From assembly GCF_014698145.1 (NCBI RefSeq), contig NZ_JACJSM010000032.1:1-54964 (forward strand): a stretch of 54,964 nucleotides of DNA, given 5' to 3'. The notes beneath the pieces are model-generated. The model was not told the origin of the DNA and searched no databases. It saw only the letters and a list, made by a program, of their open reading frames with translations. The DNA comes from Oscillatoria sp. FACHB-1406. GTDB taxonomy: Bacteria > Cyanobacteriota > Cyanobacteriia > Cyanobacteriales > Spirulinaceae. The position numbers were made by a program, and so were the translations under genes. Positions 26,180 through 35,141 of the stretch are shown here, piece by piece. The stretch's first letter is position 1. The number at the start of each line of letters is the position of its first letter.

Positions 26180-27456
26180 ATCGCCGTTCGCTGCCAGATT
26201 GCTTGACCGCTTTGAGGCTCGAAAAGGTGAATTTTATCTAAATTTACTGAAAACCAAATGGTTTCGCCCATTTTGACCTCTGCATCGGGAGGAAGGCGGA
26301 CTTGTAGCGGACAGGTGCGATCTTCGACGAGGTGGGCGGCGACGTAGGTATCGTTTCCGAGGGCTTCGATGCGATCGACAATTGCACAGATATTTTTGGG
26401 GGCGGCGGGACTGAGGGCGAGGTGTTCGGGGCGCAGTCCGAGTAGGAGAGAACGTCCGTCGTAAGGTTCTAAATAGTCGAACCAGAGGGCGGGGACGGTG
26501 AGGCGGAATTGGGGATGGACGAGAAGAAGCGGTGCTTTGACTTGGACGGGGAGGAAGTTCATCGGCGGCGAACCGATGAATTCGGCGACGAAGCGGTTGG
26601 CGGGGCGGTTGTAGAGTTCGAGGGGTTTGGCGACTTGTTGAATTTCGCCTTGGTTCATGACGGCGATGCGATCGCCCATTGTCATGGCTTCGGTTTGATC
26701 GTGGGTGACGTAGATGGTTGTGGTGCCGAGTTGGCGTTGCAGTTGGACGATTTGGCTGCGGGTTTCGGCGCGCAGTTTGGCATCGAGGTTGGAGAGGGGT
26801 TCGTCCATTAAGAAGACTTGGGGGTTGCGCGCGATCGCGCGTCCTAATGCGACGCGCTGTTTTTGCCCGCCGGAGAGTTGCTTGGGGTAGCGCCGCAGCA
26901 GGGGTTCGATTTGCAGGAGTTTGGCGACGCTGCGGACTTGTTGCGCGATCGCGGTTTCTTTGTCCGTGGCGACTCGCAGACTTCTCAGCGCGCCCTGTTT
27001 AACATCGTCCCACAGTTTCTTGCCCCACGCGATCGCGCGTTCTTTCGCATCGGCGGAGATCTCTTCATTGGCGACATTTTCTTCGCCGTACATCCGCCGC
27101 AACCCGAAGGCGATGTTATCGTACACCGTTAAATGGGGGTAGAGGGCGTAACTTTGGAACACCATTGCAATATTGCGTTCTTTGGGCGGGAGGGCGTTGA
27201 CAAGGCGATCGCCAACGTAAATATTACCGCCGGTGAGTTCTTCCAATCCCGCGATCGATCGCAGCAGCGTACTTTTACCGCATCCCGACGGCCCCACTAA
27301 CACCATGAATTCTCCATCTTCTATCGTTAAGTTGATGGAGCGCAAAACGCTCGTTGAATTCGCTTGACTCTTAGAACCATCTGCGGTACTGGAGGGGGCT
27401 TCTCCTCGGCGAGCGGGATAGCTTTTGTAGATTTTATCGAGAACGACCTTAGCCAC
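26170..27456 (-). CDS. UgpC/MalK-type ABC transporter ATP-binding protein with insertions
   Basis: 428 residues from an ATG at 27456. Walker A GPSGCGKST (55-63), Q-loop MVFQSYALYPHLT, signature LSGGQKQR (194-201), Walker B VFLMDEPLSNLDAK, switch His in YVTHDQTEA, and a C-terminal MOP/TOBE-type regulatory domain (from about 300). It energises an ABC importer for sugars, polyols or glycerol phosphate; partner permease and binding protein are not in the window, as is common for MalK-type ATPases that serve several importers. Two inserts stand out against MalK: a Ser/Ala-rich one at about 15-35 and a charged helical one at about 122-172 between Q-loop and signature. The last codon and stop lie in the heptamer array. 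Confidence 0.88.
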   Translation of the reverse strand: MAKVVLDKIYKSYPARRGEAPSSTADGSKSQANSTSVLRSINLTIEDGEFMVLVGPSGCGKSTLLRSIAGLEELTGGNIYVGDRLVNALPPKERNIAMVFQSYALYPHLTVYDNIAFGLRRMYGEENVANEEISADAKERAIAWGKKLWDDVKQGALRSLRVATDKETAIAQQVRSVAKLLQIEPLLRRYPKQLSGGQKQRVALGRAIARNPQVFLMDEPLSNLDAKLRAETRSQIVQLQRQLGTTTIYVTHDQTEAMTMGDRIAVMNQGEIQQVAKPLELYNRPANRFVAEFIGSPPMNFLPVQVKAPLLLVHPQFRLTVPALWFDYLEPYDGRSLLLGLRPEHLALSPAAPKNICAIVDRIEALGNDTYVAAHLVEDRTCPLQVRLPPDAEVKMGETIWFSVNLDKIHLFEPQSGQAIWQRTAING

Positions 27457-27535
27457 AATTGTTGAGGTGACGGGGGAGAGTGTCCATCCATTATATCTTT
27501 AGGGCGATCTCGTTCCTCAATCGCTTTGGGATTGA

Positions 27536-28930
27536 CTACAGATCTTCCTGAGTCGCGGGGGAAAACAGGGCGGAATTGGTAAGCGGGATAACTGGAGATT
27601 GAAAAATCGGAATTTCCAAGACAAATTCTGTTCCTTCTCCTTCAATGGAATTACAACTCAAACTTCCTTGGTGCATCTGGGTTGCGATTTGATAGCTGAT
27701 TGCTAAACCTAATCCCGTTCCTTGACCGATAGGTTTGGTCGTAAAGAAAGGATTGAAAATTTGAGGGAGAATAGTTTTTTTGATTCCCGTACCGTTATCG
27801 CGAATGCGAATCTTAACGCGATCGGATGCTTCTCGCTCGGTGTGAATCCAAATACATCTCACCGTGCAAGCGCTTCCATTCAAGGTTTCTTCTAGCTTGA
27901 CATCGAGCAAGGCATCAATCGCATTATTGAGCAAGTTAAAAAAGACTTGATTCAGATGACTCGGATAGCATTCAATTAACGGGATATCGCCGTATTTCTT
28001 GATAAGTTTAATGCCGCGTTTAGTGCCTTCCTTTTTCAGTCGGTACTGGATAATTGAAAGCGTACTCTCTATTCCTTCATGAATATTAACTTCTTTCAGT
28101 TTCGCTTCATCCAGTCTTGAAAATGTCCGCAACGAACGAACAATATTTGAAAGTCGCTGAGATCCCAACTCCATCGATCTGATAATTTTATTTGAATCTT
28201 CAATCAAATAATTTAATTCAATTGCTTCGAGATAATTTTTAATCGTCAGACTAGCATCAGGAAATTCTGCTTGATAAAGTTTTATTAACTCTATTAGATC
28301 TTTTAAATAATTACTAAGATAAGAAAGATTCCCTTCGATAAAGTTGACCGGATTATTGATTTCATGCGCGATTCCGGCAACTAATTGTCCGAGACCGGAC
28401 ATTTTCTCTGTTTGAATTAACTTGATTTGAGCTAGTTTGAGATCGGTGAGGGCTTTTCTTAACTGTTCGTTATTGCGCTGAAGCTCTGACTCAGCTTGTT
28501 TGCGCCGCTGCAATTCTTTACCGAGTTCTTCGCCTAATTGTTCGATTTGTTGATTGAGTACGGTAAAATCATTAATTGCAACCTCTTTGCTTTGAAATCG
28601 AAGCAAATTAAGGGCAGGACTATTTTCGGTTTGTGGCTGAACGACTGCACCTTCAACACGGTAAGCAACTTCTTTTCCGTCCGATCTTAAAAAAGTCAGA
28701 GAACCGATCGTAAAACTACTGCTCTGAGAACACAATTTTAAGTAAGCAAGCACTTCTTCAGGCGTTTCTCGCACAAAGTCGAGTAAGTTCTTGCCAATGA
28801 TCTGTTTGCGTTTACAGTTGAAAACTGTTGTAATTGCTTGATTTGCTGCTTGGATCTCTCCTCGATTCGTAAGCAATAGGAAGGGTTCTTTAAAAGCACG
28901 GAATAATTGAGAAAATCCAGCAATTGTCAT
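27536..28930 (-). CDS. PAS-domain sensor histidine kinase
   Basis: 464 residues. An N-terminal PAS domain (about 8-118), a coiled-coil segment (about 120-178), the HisKA dimerisation domain with H189 in LVAGIAHEINNPVNF, and the HATPase domain: N box NLLNNAIDALL (about 332-342), G1 IRDNGTGI, F box FNPFFTTKP, G2 GTGLGLAISYQIATQM. No transmembrane helix, so it is a soluble cytoplasmic sensor. No response regulator is adjacent. It is 17 bp downstream of the MetOD-like gene on the same strand, so the latter probably supplies or modulates the input. Confidence 0.93.
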   Translation of the reverse strand: MTIAGFSQLFRAFKEPFLLLTNRGEIQAANQAITTVFNCKRKQIIGKNLLDFVRETPEEVLAYLKLCSQSSSFTIGSLTFLRSDGKEVAYRVEGAVVQPQTENSPALNLLRFQSKEVAINDFTVLNQQIEQLGEELGKELQRRKQAESELQRNNEQLRKALTDLKLAQIKLIQTEKMSGLGQLVAGIAHEINNPVNFIEGNLSYLSNYLKDLIELIKLYQAEFPDASLTIKNYLEAIELNYLIEDSNKIIRSMELGSQRLSNIVRSLRTFSRLDEAKLKEVNIHEGIESTLSIIQYRLKKEGTKRGIKLIKKYGDIPLIECYPSHLNQVFFNLLNNAIDALLDVKLEETLNGSACTVRCIWIHTEREASDRVKIRIRDNGTGIKKTILPQIFNPFFTTKPIGQGTGLGLAISYQIATQMHQGSLSCNSIEGEGTEFVLEIPIFQSPVIPLTNSALFSPATQEDL

Positions 28931-28947
28931 TGCTCCTTAACAGCTAC

Positions 28948-29469
28948 TTATGTTTTAAAGTATTCTCTGCCGACAATATCCTCGGTTTCGTCATTCAATT
29001 TCAAGTACACGACGACGCGGCAACCTGCATAACCTAAAGCAATGGTTTCTTGTAGTTCAACTTTAGCATATCCTAAATTTTCGGCTGCAATCAGACCAAA
29101 AACATTGGAAGTCATCATGCACATTGAAGGCCGCTCTGAAACTTTTTCGCCAAAAGGACAGGCGCGATTGCCCAAAATGATTTTATCTTCGTCAGCTTCA
29201 ATAATATAAAAATCCCCTTTAATCCGACGCTTGAGATCGACGAGGGCTTCAGCAACTTGCTGAACTGAAAGAGTTTTAACTTTCAGTGCGTCGCGATATT
29301 CTGTATTGATTTGACCGCCGATTCTTTGACCGACAATGCTAATAAAACCAGAGGCTTCTTCTACCCCAACTGTTTCTTGTAGCGTCCCCGAAAGCTCGCG
29401 AATTAAGGTTCGTAAAAATATGTCTCGTTCTAAGGGGATTTCTAAAGCTTCTAAAGAGGATTCACTCAT
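28948..29469 (-). CDS. Methanogen output domain 1 (MetOD1)-like protein
   Basis: 173 residues, ATG at 29469. Residues 15-75 are helical ([21 protein letters not shown]); the second half has a conserved cysteine pattern, [21 protein letters not shown] and [11 protein letters not shown], like the MetOD1 family and reminiscent of V4R-type metal or ligand domains. Known members sit in or near signalling proteins. With the kinase gene 17 bp downstream, it is probably the sensory partner. Its ligand is unknown; the three cysteines could bind metal or respond to redox. Confidence 0.65.
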   Translation of the reverse strand: MSESSLEALEIPLERDIFLRTLIRELSGTLQETVGVEEASGFISIVGQRIGGQINTEYRDALKVKTLSVQQVAEALVDLKRRIKGDFYIIEADEDKIILGNRACPFGEKVSERPSMCMMTSNVFGLIAAENLGYAKVELQETIALGYAGCRVVVYLKLNDETEDIVGREYFKT

Positions 29470-30041
29470 TATTTTCCCTACCTTTTAGTCCGCGCAACTT
29501 AATAATGATTAGACTAAGACATGGCTACTTAGTTATGGAGCTATAAGTGACTAGCGTTCCATGACTCAAGTCGATCCGATCGGATCTTTGCAGGGTATAG
29601 CAATATCTAAATTTAATCATTACACATCCTAATTAGAATTATAGTCGTCACAAAACCAATTGTAAACGATCTAAGAAAATATACTTATTTTTGACGCGAG
29701 GATCGTTCGCGCGTTGTCAAATTGCTTTTAGATTAGCCTCAGTTTCACTCGAATGTGTATGAAAGAGTGCTTGCTGCTGCCCAGTAAATTTGTGGAGTTG
29801 TGCCACGCTCGAATTATCGGGGTTCTGGTCGATCTGAGCCATCGTTTATTTTATCTATTTAGAGAGAAAAAATTGCTCGCTCGTCCGCTCGAACCTCCTG
29901 CACGCGCTGCATCATGGGCTGAAGCTTCGCTAGCCGATGATAGGCTGCCTTGAATGCCGATCGCGATCGCTAATTATTCTCATTAACGAGTAATTTCACA
30001 AAATTGATAACAAATTTAGGAGAATAGCACGACAGTTGCGC
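29470..30041. other. 572-bp gene-poor interval upstream of the MetOD/kinase pair
   Basis: No convincing gene; a 66-codon plus-strand frame (29753-29953) has no recognisable features. It contains a 14-bp perfect palindrome GATCCGATCGGATC (29573-29586), about 105 bp upstream of the MetOD start, which could be an operator. It also has AT-rich stretches suited to promoters. Confidence 0.45.
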
Positions 30042-31625
30042 CTAAGCAATGGCATCATCTAATGCCTGAAAAATTGCCTTTAAATTCACTTTTAGATAAC
30101 CGACGGCTGCGGGAGAGCGCCCGTCTAACAAAAGGATCAACGGGGAAAGTTGTTCTTTAAGCTTGCTTTTACCGCAGCCTAATTTGGCTTGCAAGCCTTC
30201 AATCAGTCTCGAGAAAACACGCGAAGGCGGAATTTTAGGAGCGCGCTCAGTTCGATGCAGAATGGGAGTATGACTATCGAGCAATTCGAGCGGTTCTAAG
30301 GTTCGCTCGGCGATCGCGCTTTGAAGCTCTGCTACGCTACCTTCAACAAACTTTTCGATCGCGTACTTCATCACCAGCGGTTGCAGTGTAAAAGCAATTT
30401 CGCCCTCATGGGTTATTTTATCGATTAAGGATCGCCGCTCCAAGGCTGCAAGAATTTCTAAAATCTGCGATCGCGACAGGGGAAAGACAAGGTATTCGCT
30501 CAATTGCTCCAAAGAGAGCGGTTCTGGATCGAGAGCGAGCCAAAATAAGATCGTTGTCTCGGCTTTCGAGAGGCGATCGAGATGTTGCGCGAGCAGTCCC
30601 CGCAAGCGATCGCCTAACACCAAAGTATTTTGATGCAAAAACTTAGCAATATTGCCATTAAATAATTCTTGAATGGTTGTCGAAATCGTCTTTAAAGCTA
30701 AAGGATTTCCCCCATAAAAATGGCTCAACATCTTCAATTCATTTTCAGTTGCCGAAAGCCCTTTCGTCGCCAACAGATCGATCGCATCCTCCGACTTCAA
30801 CCCGCTCAACTGCAACGAGCGAATCGGCAGCATTTGCCCCTCATACGCGACCACTTCGCCCGGTTTTTCGCGACTGGTTAGCAACAAACAACTCTGATGG
30901 CGATCGCTTCCCGCACGCTTCAAAAAGTCCCCATACCCCTCGCATCCCGCCGGAATTTCGCCACTCCGAGCGGGAAGAATCGCTTCGACTTCATCCAACA
31001 CGATTAGGAAGCGATGGCGCTGTAAGAGCGCAATAACCTGCGTTATCGCTTGTTGCAGATTGTCGGTTGCCAGACGTTCTCGCCCTTGGGAAACAAATTG
31101 AATCAGTTCCTCAAAAATAGCTAAAGTCGGTGGAGTTCCGAGCAAAGAACGCCAAAAAACGCCTTCAAACCGTTCTCCGAAGCGTTCCACCGCCGTTACC
31201 GCTAGAGAAGTTTTGCCAATTCCGCCCAATCCTAGCAGGGTAATTAACTTGCAGCGATCGCCAATTATCCAGCGTTCCAGCTTTTGCAATTCTAAATCGC
31301 GCCCGTAAAAATAAGGTAAATCTGGCGCTTCTCCCCAGTCGATACGAGGGGAAAGGGGAGATTTCGGCGAGGCTAAATCTTTGATGTCTTCAGACGGAAG
31401 CGAAGTTGCGATCGCATCCCAATCCGATACGCCCACCGCTTGACAAATAGCAATAAAGTTCTCTCGCTGAATTGCAATCCCGCGCCAAAAGCGTTTCAGC
31501 GTCGCTTGCGTCGTGTAAGCGCTATCCCACCAAGCTGGAGTGCGGGTTTTCGTCCAACCCTTCCTGCGTCGGGCGCGATCGACAATTTCTAGCCCTTCCT
31601 TACAAGCTTTCAACGTATCGGCCAT
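30042..31625 (-). CDS. STAND-family ATPase (NB-ARC) with N-terminal HTH-like domain
   Basis: 527 residues from an ATG at 31625. Residues 1-75 form a helical, HTH-like domain (GLEIVDRARRRKGWTKTRTP ... TTQATLKRFWRG ... ENFIAICQAVGV) found at the N terminus of many cyanobacterial STAND proteins. The NB-ARC module has Walker A GLGGIGKTS (132-140), Walker B RFLIVLDEVE (205-214), a sensor-like LLLTSREKP (247-255) and the GNPLAL motif (306-311), followed by a winged-helix region (about 340-420). Relatives usually continue into WD40 or TPR repeats; here the protein ends about 110 residues later without recognisable repeats. The role may be signalling or phage defence; this is inference from the family. 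Confidence 0.8.
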   Translation of the reverse strand: MADTLKACKEGLEIVDRARRRKGWTKTRTPAWWDSAYTTQATLKRFWRGIAIQRENFIAICQAVGVSDWDAIATSLPSEDIKDLASPKSPLSPRIDWGEAPDLPYFYGRDLELQKLERWIIGDRCKLITLLGLGGIGKTSLAVTAVERFGERFEGVFWRSLLGTPPTLAIFEELIQFVSQGRERLATDNLQQAITQVIALLQRHRFLIVLDEVEAILPARSGEIPAGCEGYGDFLKRAGSDRHQSCLLLTSREKPGEVVAYEGQMLPIRSLQLSGLKSEDAIDLLATKGLSATENELKMLSHFYGGNPLALKTISTTIQELFNGNIAKFLHQNTLVLGDRLRGLLAQHLDRLSKAETTILFWLALDPEPLSLEQLSEYLVFPLSRSQILEILAALERRSLIDKITHEGEIAFTLQPLVMKYAIEKFVEGSVAELQSAIAERTLEPLELLDSHTPILHRTERAPKIPPSRVFSRLIEGLQAKLGCGKSKLKEQLSPLILLLDGRSPAAVGYLKVNLKAIFQALDDAIA

Positions 31626-31693
31626 GCTTTCCCCAATCGCAATATCTCCTTTAACGATTCTTGCACAATCAACCGCCCTAAGACTAAACTAAG

Positions 31694-31730
31694 TCAACAT
31701 AATTCGTAATTGATAATTCGTAGTTCGCAA
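31694..31730. repeat. Degenerate heptamer array
   Basis: About five units of the type ATTCGTA / ATTGATA / GTTCGCA in the divergent interval between the STAND gene and the glycosyltransferase gene. In plus orientation it carries stops. Confidence 0.7.
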
Positions 31731-31833
31731 TTATTACCCCACGACGGTCGCCAGGGGATTGAATATCATTGCTCGGCATTTATCGACCTTTTGCTCCTTA
31801 CAATTAGACCCGAACAATTCAACATTTCTCCTC

Positions 31834-32925
31834 ATGACAAACCCTTCTCTTTACTTAGCCGTTACCGCCCACGGTTTCGGTCACGCCGTTCGCGCTGCTT
31901 CCGTCGCCGCAAGAATTCAAGAACTCGACCCAGAAATTCTACTCGTTTTAGTCACGCAAGCCCCGCGTTGGTTGCTCGAATCTTATATTCCCGGCGATTT
32001 TATTCAACGCGCGCGTGCTTTTGATGTTGGTGTCATTCAATCCGATAGCATCAATATGGACAAACAAGCAACGTTAGATAAACTCCGAGAAATTCGCACT
32101 AGGCAGCATTCAATTATTGCCGCAGAAGCCGATTATATTCGGACTAACAAAATAAACTTAGTGTTTGCTGATGTTCCTTTTCTTGCCGCTCCAATTGCTA
32201 AAGCAGCAGGCGTTCCTTGCTGGATGATGAGTAATTTTGGTTGGGATTTTATCTACCGCGATTGGGGCGGAGAATTTAACGAAATTGCCGATTGGATTTC
32301 TGAATGTTACCGTCAATGCGATCGCCTGTTCCGCTTGCCGCTCCACGAACCGATGAGCGCCTTTCCCCACATCACCGACATGGGATTGACGGGCGGAACG
32401 CCCCACTTCGACGAATCCGAACTGCGCGCAACCTTTCGCCTCCACGCACCGTCAGAAAAAATAGTTTTATTAACCTTTGGTGGGTTAGGATTGCAAGAAA
32501 TTCCTTACAATAATATTAAGGACTTTTCGGACTGGCAATTTATCACGTTTGACGATCGCGCGCCAGATTTGCCGAATTTAATTAAAGTCTGCGATCGCGC
32601 TTACCGCCCCGTCGATTTTATGCCCTTGTGCGGGCGGATTGTTTCCAAACCCGGATATAGCACGTTTTCCGAAGCGCTGCGCCTCAACGCCTCCATCGTT
32701 TCGCTAACGCGCGAAGGGTTTGCCGAATCGCCCATCTTGCTCGAGGGGCTACAAAATTACGCCCGCCATCAAATCCTAAGTGCTGACGAATTTTTCCGAG
32801 GGGCTTGGGAATTCTTGCACGTTCCTCTCTCTCCCCCCCGCCAAACCACCCCTCTACCCACCGATGGAACAGATTCAATCGCTCGCGCTCTCATCGACTA
32901 TTGCCGCAATTCTTCCCGAAACTAA
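31834..32925 (+). CDS. GT-B glycosyltransferase-like protein (MurG/UGT fold)
   Basis: 363 residues from the ATG at 31834 (MTNPSLYLAVTAHGFGHAVRA); an in-frame opening at 31759 adds 25 unlikely residues. The glycine-rich GFGHAVRA loop near the start, the middle LLTFGGLGLQEIP, and the C-terminal VSKPGYSTFSEALRLNASIV (donor-site region, Gly-Tyr-Ser-Thr) fit GT-B enzymes that use nucleotide sugars. Substrate unknown. The next gene starts inside its 3' end (62-bp overlap), so the two are probably coupled. Confidence 0.75.
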   Translation: MTNPSLYLAVTAHGFGHAVRAASVAARIQELDPEILLVLVTQAPRWLLESYIPGDFIQRARAFDVGVIQSDSINMDKQATLDKLREIRTRQHSIIAAEADYIRTNKINLVFADVPFLAAPIAKAAGVPCWMMSNFGWDFIYRDWGGEFNEIADWISECYRQCDRLFRLPLHEPMSAFPHITDMGLTGGTPHFDESELRATFRLHAPSEKIVLLTFGGLGLQEIPYNNIKDFSDWQFITFDDRAPDLPNLIKVCDRAYRPVDFMPLCGRIVSKPGYSTFSEALRLNASIVSLTREGFAESPILLEGLQNYARHQILSADEFFRGAWEFLHVPLSPPRQTTPLPTDGTDSIARALIDYCRNSSRN

Positions 32926-33487
32926 CGCCGTTCAACCCTTTCAAGCGATCGCCGAACCGCCAATACAGAGCAAAGCCGAAGAAACCAAAAAGCAGGAAGT
33001 TTGCCCGACGCTTGCCCTCGCTGCGGCGGATGTGCGCTCCGTTCTCGAGCAGCAGCGTCAAGAAAGTCACAACCTCACCACAAAACTTAATATTTTGTTT
33101 GTGGTGAATGGCGCGCTCTTGACGAGCTTAACGCTGTCGCGGCTGATGTTTGCCCAAAGTTGGTTTAGTTTGGGCGAAATTGTCGGTTTTTTAATTAATT
33201 TTTCGCTGCTGATTAATGCTTTTTTGCCCCGTCAAGTGGCTGTGAGTCCCAATTTAGGCGATCGCAAGTTTTTAGAGCATTATTTAACGCTAACGCCGGA
33301 GGAATATCATCTAAAAATGATGGTCAATCTCGTCCAAACTTACCAAATTAACAAGCAGCGCCTCGATGATGTGTCTCAATCCCTCACCTATTCCGCCTAC
33401 GTCACTTGGACGGTAGCCCTTGTCATTATGCTACAAGTCATCTTTGCCTACTTGTTACCCGACTTTAAGACATATCTGTCTTTTTGA
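32864..33487 (+). CDS. Three-helix membrane protein, possibly PycTM/SLATT-like
   Basis: 207 residues from the ATG at 32864 (MEQIQSLALSSTIAAILP); the reading frame opens earlier (32780) but that part lies within the glycosyltransferase gene. A soluble N-terminal 70 residues with a helical ADVRSVLEQQRQESHN is followed by two close helices (about 75-95 and 104-122), a cytoplasmic segment with LEHYLTLTPEEYHLKMMVNL and INKQRLDDVSQSL, and a third helix (about 178-198). The 2TM-plus-helical-loop-plus-TM plan resembles SLATT and Pycsar effector membrane domains; similarity is by eye and weak. No cyclase gene is in the window. Confidence 0.65.
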   Translation: MEQIQSLALSSTIAAILPETNAVQPFQAIAEPPIQSKAEETKKQEVCPTLALAAADVRSVLEQQRQESHNLTTKLNILFVVNGALLTSLTLSRLMFAQSWFSLGEIVGFLINFSLLINAFLPRQVAVSPNLGDRKFLEHYLTLTPEEYHLKMMVNLVQTYQINKQRLDDVSQSLTYSAYVTWTVALVIMLQVIFAYLLPDFKTYLSF

Positions 33488-33512
33488 ACTATGCTGAAAG
33501 GGAGCGCGCGCC

Positions 33513-33553
33513 CGAGGGGATCCGCGATGCGGATCGCTCGTTTCCCCTTTTTT
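33513..33553 (+). terminator. Rho-independent terminator
   Basis: GATCCGC and GCGGATC pair around GAT, extended by CGAG/CTCG, and are followed by TTTCCCCTTTTTT. Located 25 bp past the stop of the membrane-protein gene. Confidence 0.65.
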
Positions 33554-33582
33554 CGAGGACGAGTTGAAGGTTTGTTCCATTT

Positions 33583-33966
33583 ATGGTTATCTCTCTAAAT
33601 CCGAGGAAATTTGTTCGCTTAACCCGCCAACGATCGATGATAAATCCTATCTCTACCCCTATACCGAGCGATTCTACCGTGGAGTTATCGCAGGAATCGC
33701 CAGAAGATTCCACCGATCCCGCCCAGAGTCGCTCGGAAGCGCGCGTTCCGGAGGAAAGAGAATTCGTGCTGCCCGAACCCGATCCAGAGCAGATTGCCGT
33801 CCTGACGAATAAACTCCCCGACACGCCGATTTTGCCTTGGAATCATTACGATTCGCCTTGGCGGGAAGAGGAAGAAGAACCGACGGAAGAGGTTTCGGTG
33901 GCTTCTGAGTTAGAGGCGGCGGAAAGCGAACCTCGGTTAGAAGATGGAGGGGATCTCGCGGAATAA
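33583..33966 (+). CDS. Small acidic conserved protein
   Basis: 127 residues from an ATG at 33583 (an internal ATG at 33637 is an alternative). Strongly acidic, especially the C-terminal third (REEEEEPTEEVSVASELEAA). One conserved-looking motif, LPDTPILPWNHYDSPWREE (about residues 78-96), occurs in cyanobacterial hypothetical proteins. No domain or membrane segment; probably a disordered cytoplasmic protein. Function unknown. Confidence 0.55.
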   Translation: MVISLNPRKFVRLTRQRSMINPISTPIPSDSTVELSQESPEDSTDPAQSRSEARVPEEREFVLPEPDPEQIAVLTNKLPDTPILPWNHYDSPWREEEEEPTEEVSVASELEAAESEPRLEDGGDLAE

Positions 33967-34178
33967 CCCCGCACGACTCGGCCCTTAATGACCCGCTTTT
34001 ATCAAAAGATTGCTGGAACTGCCCATCCCCGATTCGGGCGGGGTAGTTCGCTGAAATGATGCTGCGGAAGTTATTGCCGTTCTTCAGTAGGGATTGCACT
34101 TCAGACAGCAGATTAAGGGTTTGTCAAACAATTGCAGTCTTATAACTTTGGTTTTAACCATTTTTCCGAGGAGGAAAT

Positions 34179-34601
34179 ATGAATATGCAAGCTTGCCATT
34201 GGGCGATCGCAGATTTACCAGGATTGAGTCAAGAACAGATCGAACAACTGAAAGCTTGCGGGATCGAAACGACAAAGCAGTTGTTGTCGCGATCGAACAC
34301 GACGCGATCGCAATCCGATCTCGCTGCCCAACTCCACCTTCACCCCCAATACCTCAAAAAATGGGCAGCTTTAGCCGATTTAGCCCGCTTGCCTAGTGTT
34401 GGCTGCCAGTATTGCGGCGTTTTGCTGCATTCCGGCATTGCTTCGGTTTCGCAGTTAGCCCAAACTCCCGTACACCGCTTGCACCGCCAAGTGTTGCGTT
34501 TGGAAGTCGCTACTTTGCAGCGAAACGATTTATGTCCGCCTGTCGATGTGACGCGGCGTTGGGTAGAAGAAGCGCGCGTTGCGATGCGAGTTCCCTTTTA
34601 A
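34179..34601 (+). CDS. DUF4332 (helix-hairpin-helix) protein
   Basis: 140 residues, ATG at 34179 after GAGGAGGAAAT. Two helix-hairpin-helix-type units: LPGLSQEQIEQLKACGIET (about 13-31) and LPSVGCQYCGVLLHSGIASV (about 71-90), as in DUF4332 proteins. Such motifs contact DNA or other macromolecules non-specifically, but no role is known. Single gene. Confidence 0.75.
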   Translation: MNMQACHWAIADLPGLSQEQIEQLKACGIETTKQLLSRSNTTRSQSDLAAQLHLHPQYLKKWAALADLARLPSVGCQYCGVLLHSGIASVSQLAQTPVHRLHRQVLRLEVATLQRNDLCPPVDVTRRWVEEARVAMRVPF

Positions 34602-34710
34602 ATTAATTTTTGTCTGGGCTTTCAATAACATGGGTAACGTCTGAGGTGCATTATCCAACAGTCTTGATTTCCCTCACCCCCAGCCCCTCTCCCGATCCCC
34701 CCTAACCCCC

Positions 34711-34918
34711 CTTACTAAAGCTACTGTGTACACACAAGTAGACAATTGAGACCCCCAATCTGTATAAGCCTTGCTAGGCAAGGCTTTCACAATTCAGAGT
34801 TGATTCTTAACAACTCAAGCTTATTGAGAAAGAGAAACGAGCCATCGGCTCTTGAGACATCGGAATGTTCCGAAACGGTTCCGCGATCGAGATGTGTGTA
34901 CACAGTAGCCTTACTAAA
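34711..34918. mobile_element. 190-bp MITE with 17-bp TIRs and 9-bp target duplication
   Basis: The element is 34720-34909: GCTACTGTGTACACACA at the left and its exact inverse TGTGTGTACACAGTAGC at the right (34893-34909). CTTACTAAA flanks both ends directly (34711-34719 and 34910-34918). Removing the element and one copy restores CCCCCTTACTAAAGGGGG, itself a near-palindrome. Inside is a hairpin, GCCTTGCTAGGCAAGGC, and no ORF. The matching transposase is not in the window; a 9-bp duplication fits, among others, IS4- or ISAs1-type enzymes. Confidence 0.9.
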
Positions 34919-35016
34919 GGGGGAAAATGCGAGGGGAGAAAGAACAATTTTAAGGCTAGCTTCAAAGAAATGTTAAAAAGCTTGCCTGTAGGAGTTTTCA
35001 GAGGTTTTCTGGGGAT

Positions 35017-35088
35017 GGGCGATACTGGATTTGAACCAGTGACATCTTGCTTGTAAGGCAAGCGCTACTACCGCTGAGCTAATCGCCC
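35017..35088 (-). tRNA. trnV-UAC: tRNA-Val (anticodon UAC)
   Basis: 72 nt. On the minus strand: acceptor GGGCGAT with ATCGCCC, D arm GCTCAGCGGTAGTAGC, anticodon arm CTTGC-CTTACAA-GCAAG with anticodon TAC, and T arm ACTGG-TTCAAAT-CCAGT. All stems pair. CCA is not encoded. It decodes GUA/GUN valine codons. Confidence 0.96.
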
Positions 35089-35141
35089 GGTACTATTAGA
35101 CTAAGTTAACATAAAACGCGCGCGCCTAACAATTTTTTTTC

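Noticed and set aside
29753-29953. 66-codon plus-strand ORF
   Set aside because: No RBS, no recognisable domain, odd Ala/Pro tail; likely chance.
34807-35061. 84-codon minus-strand ORF
   Set aside because: Runs through the tRNA-Val gene and the MITE, so it cannot be a normal gene.
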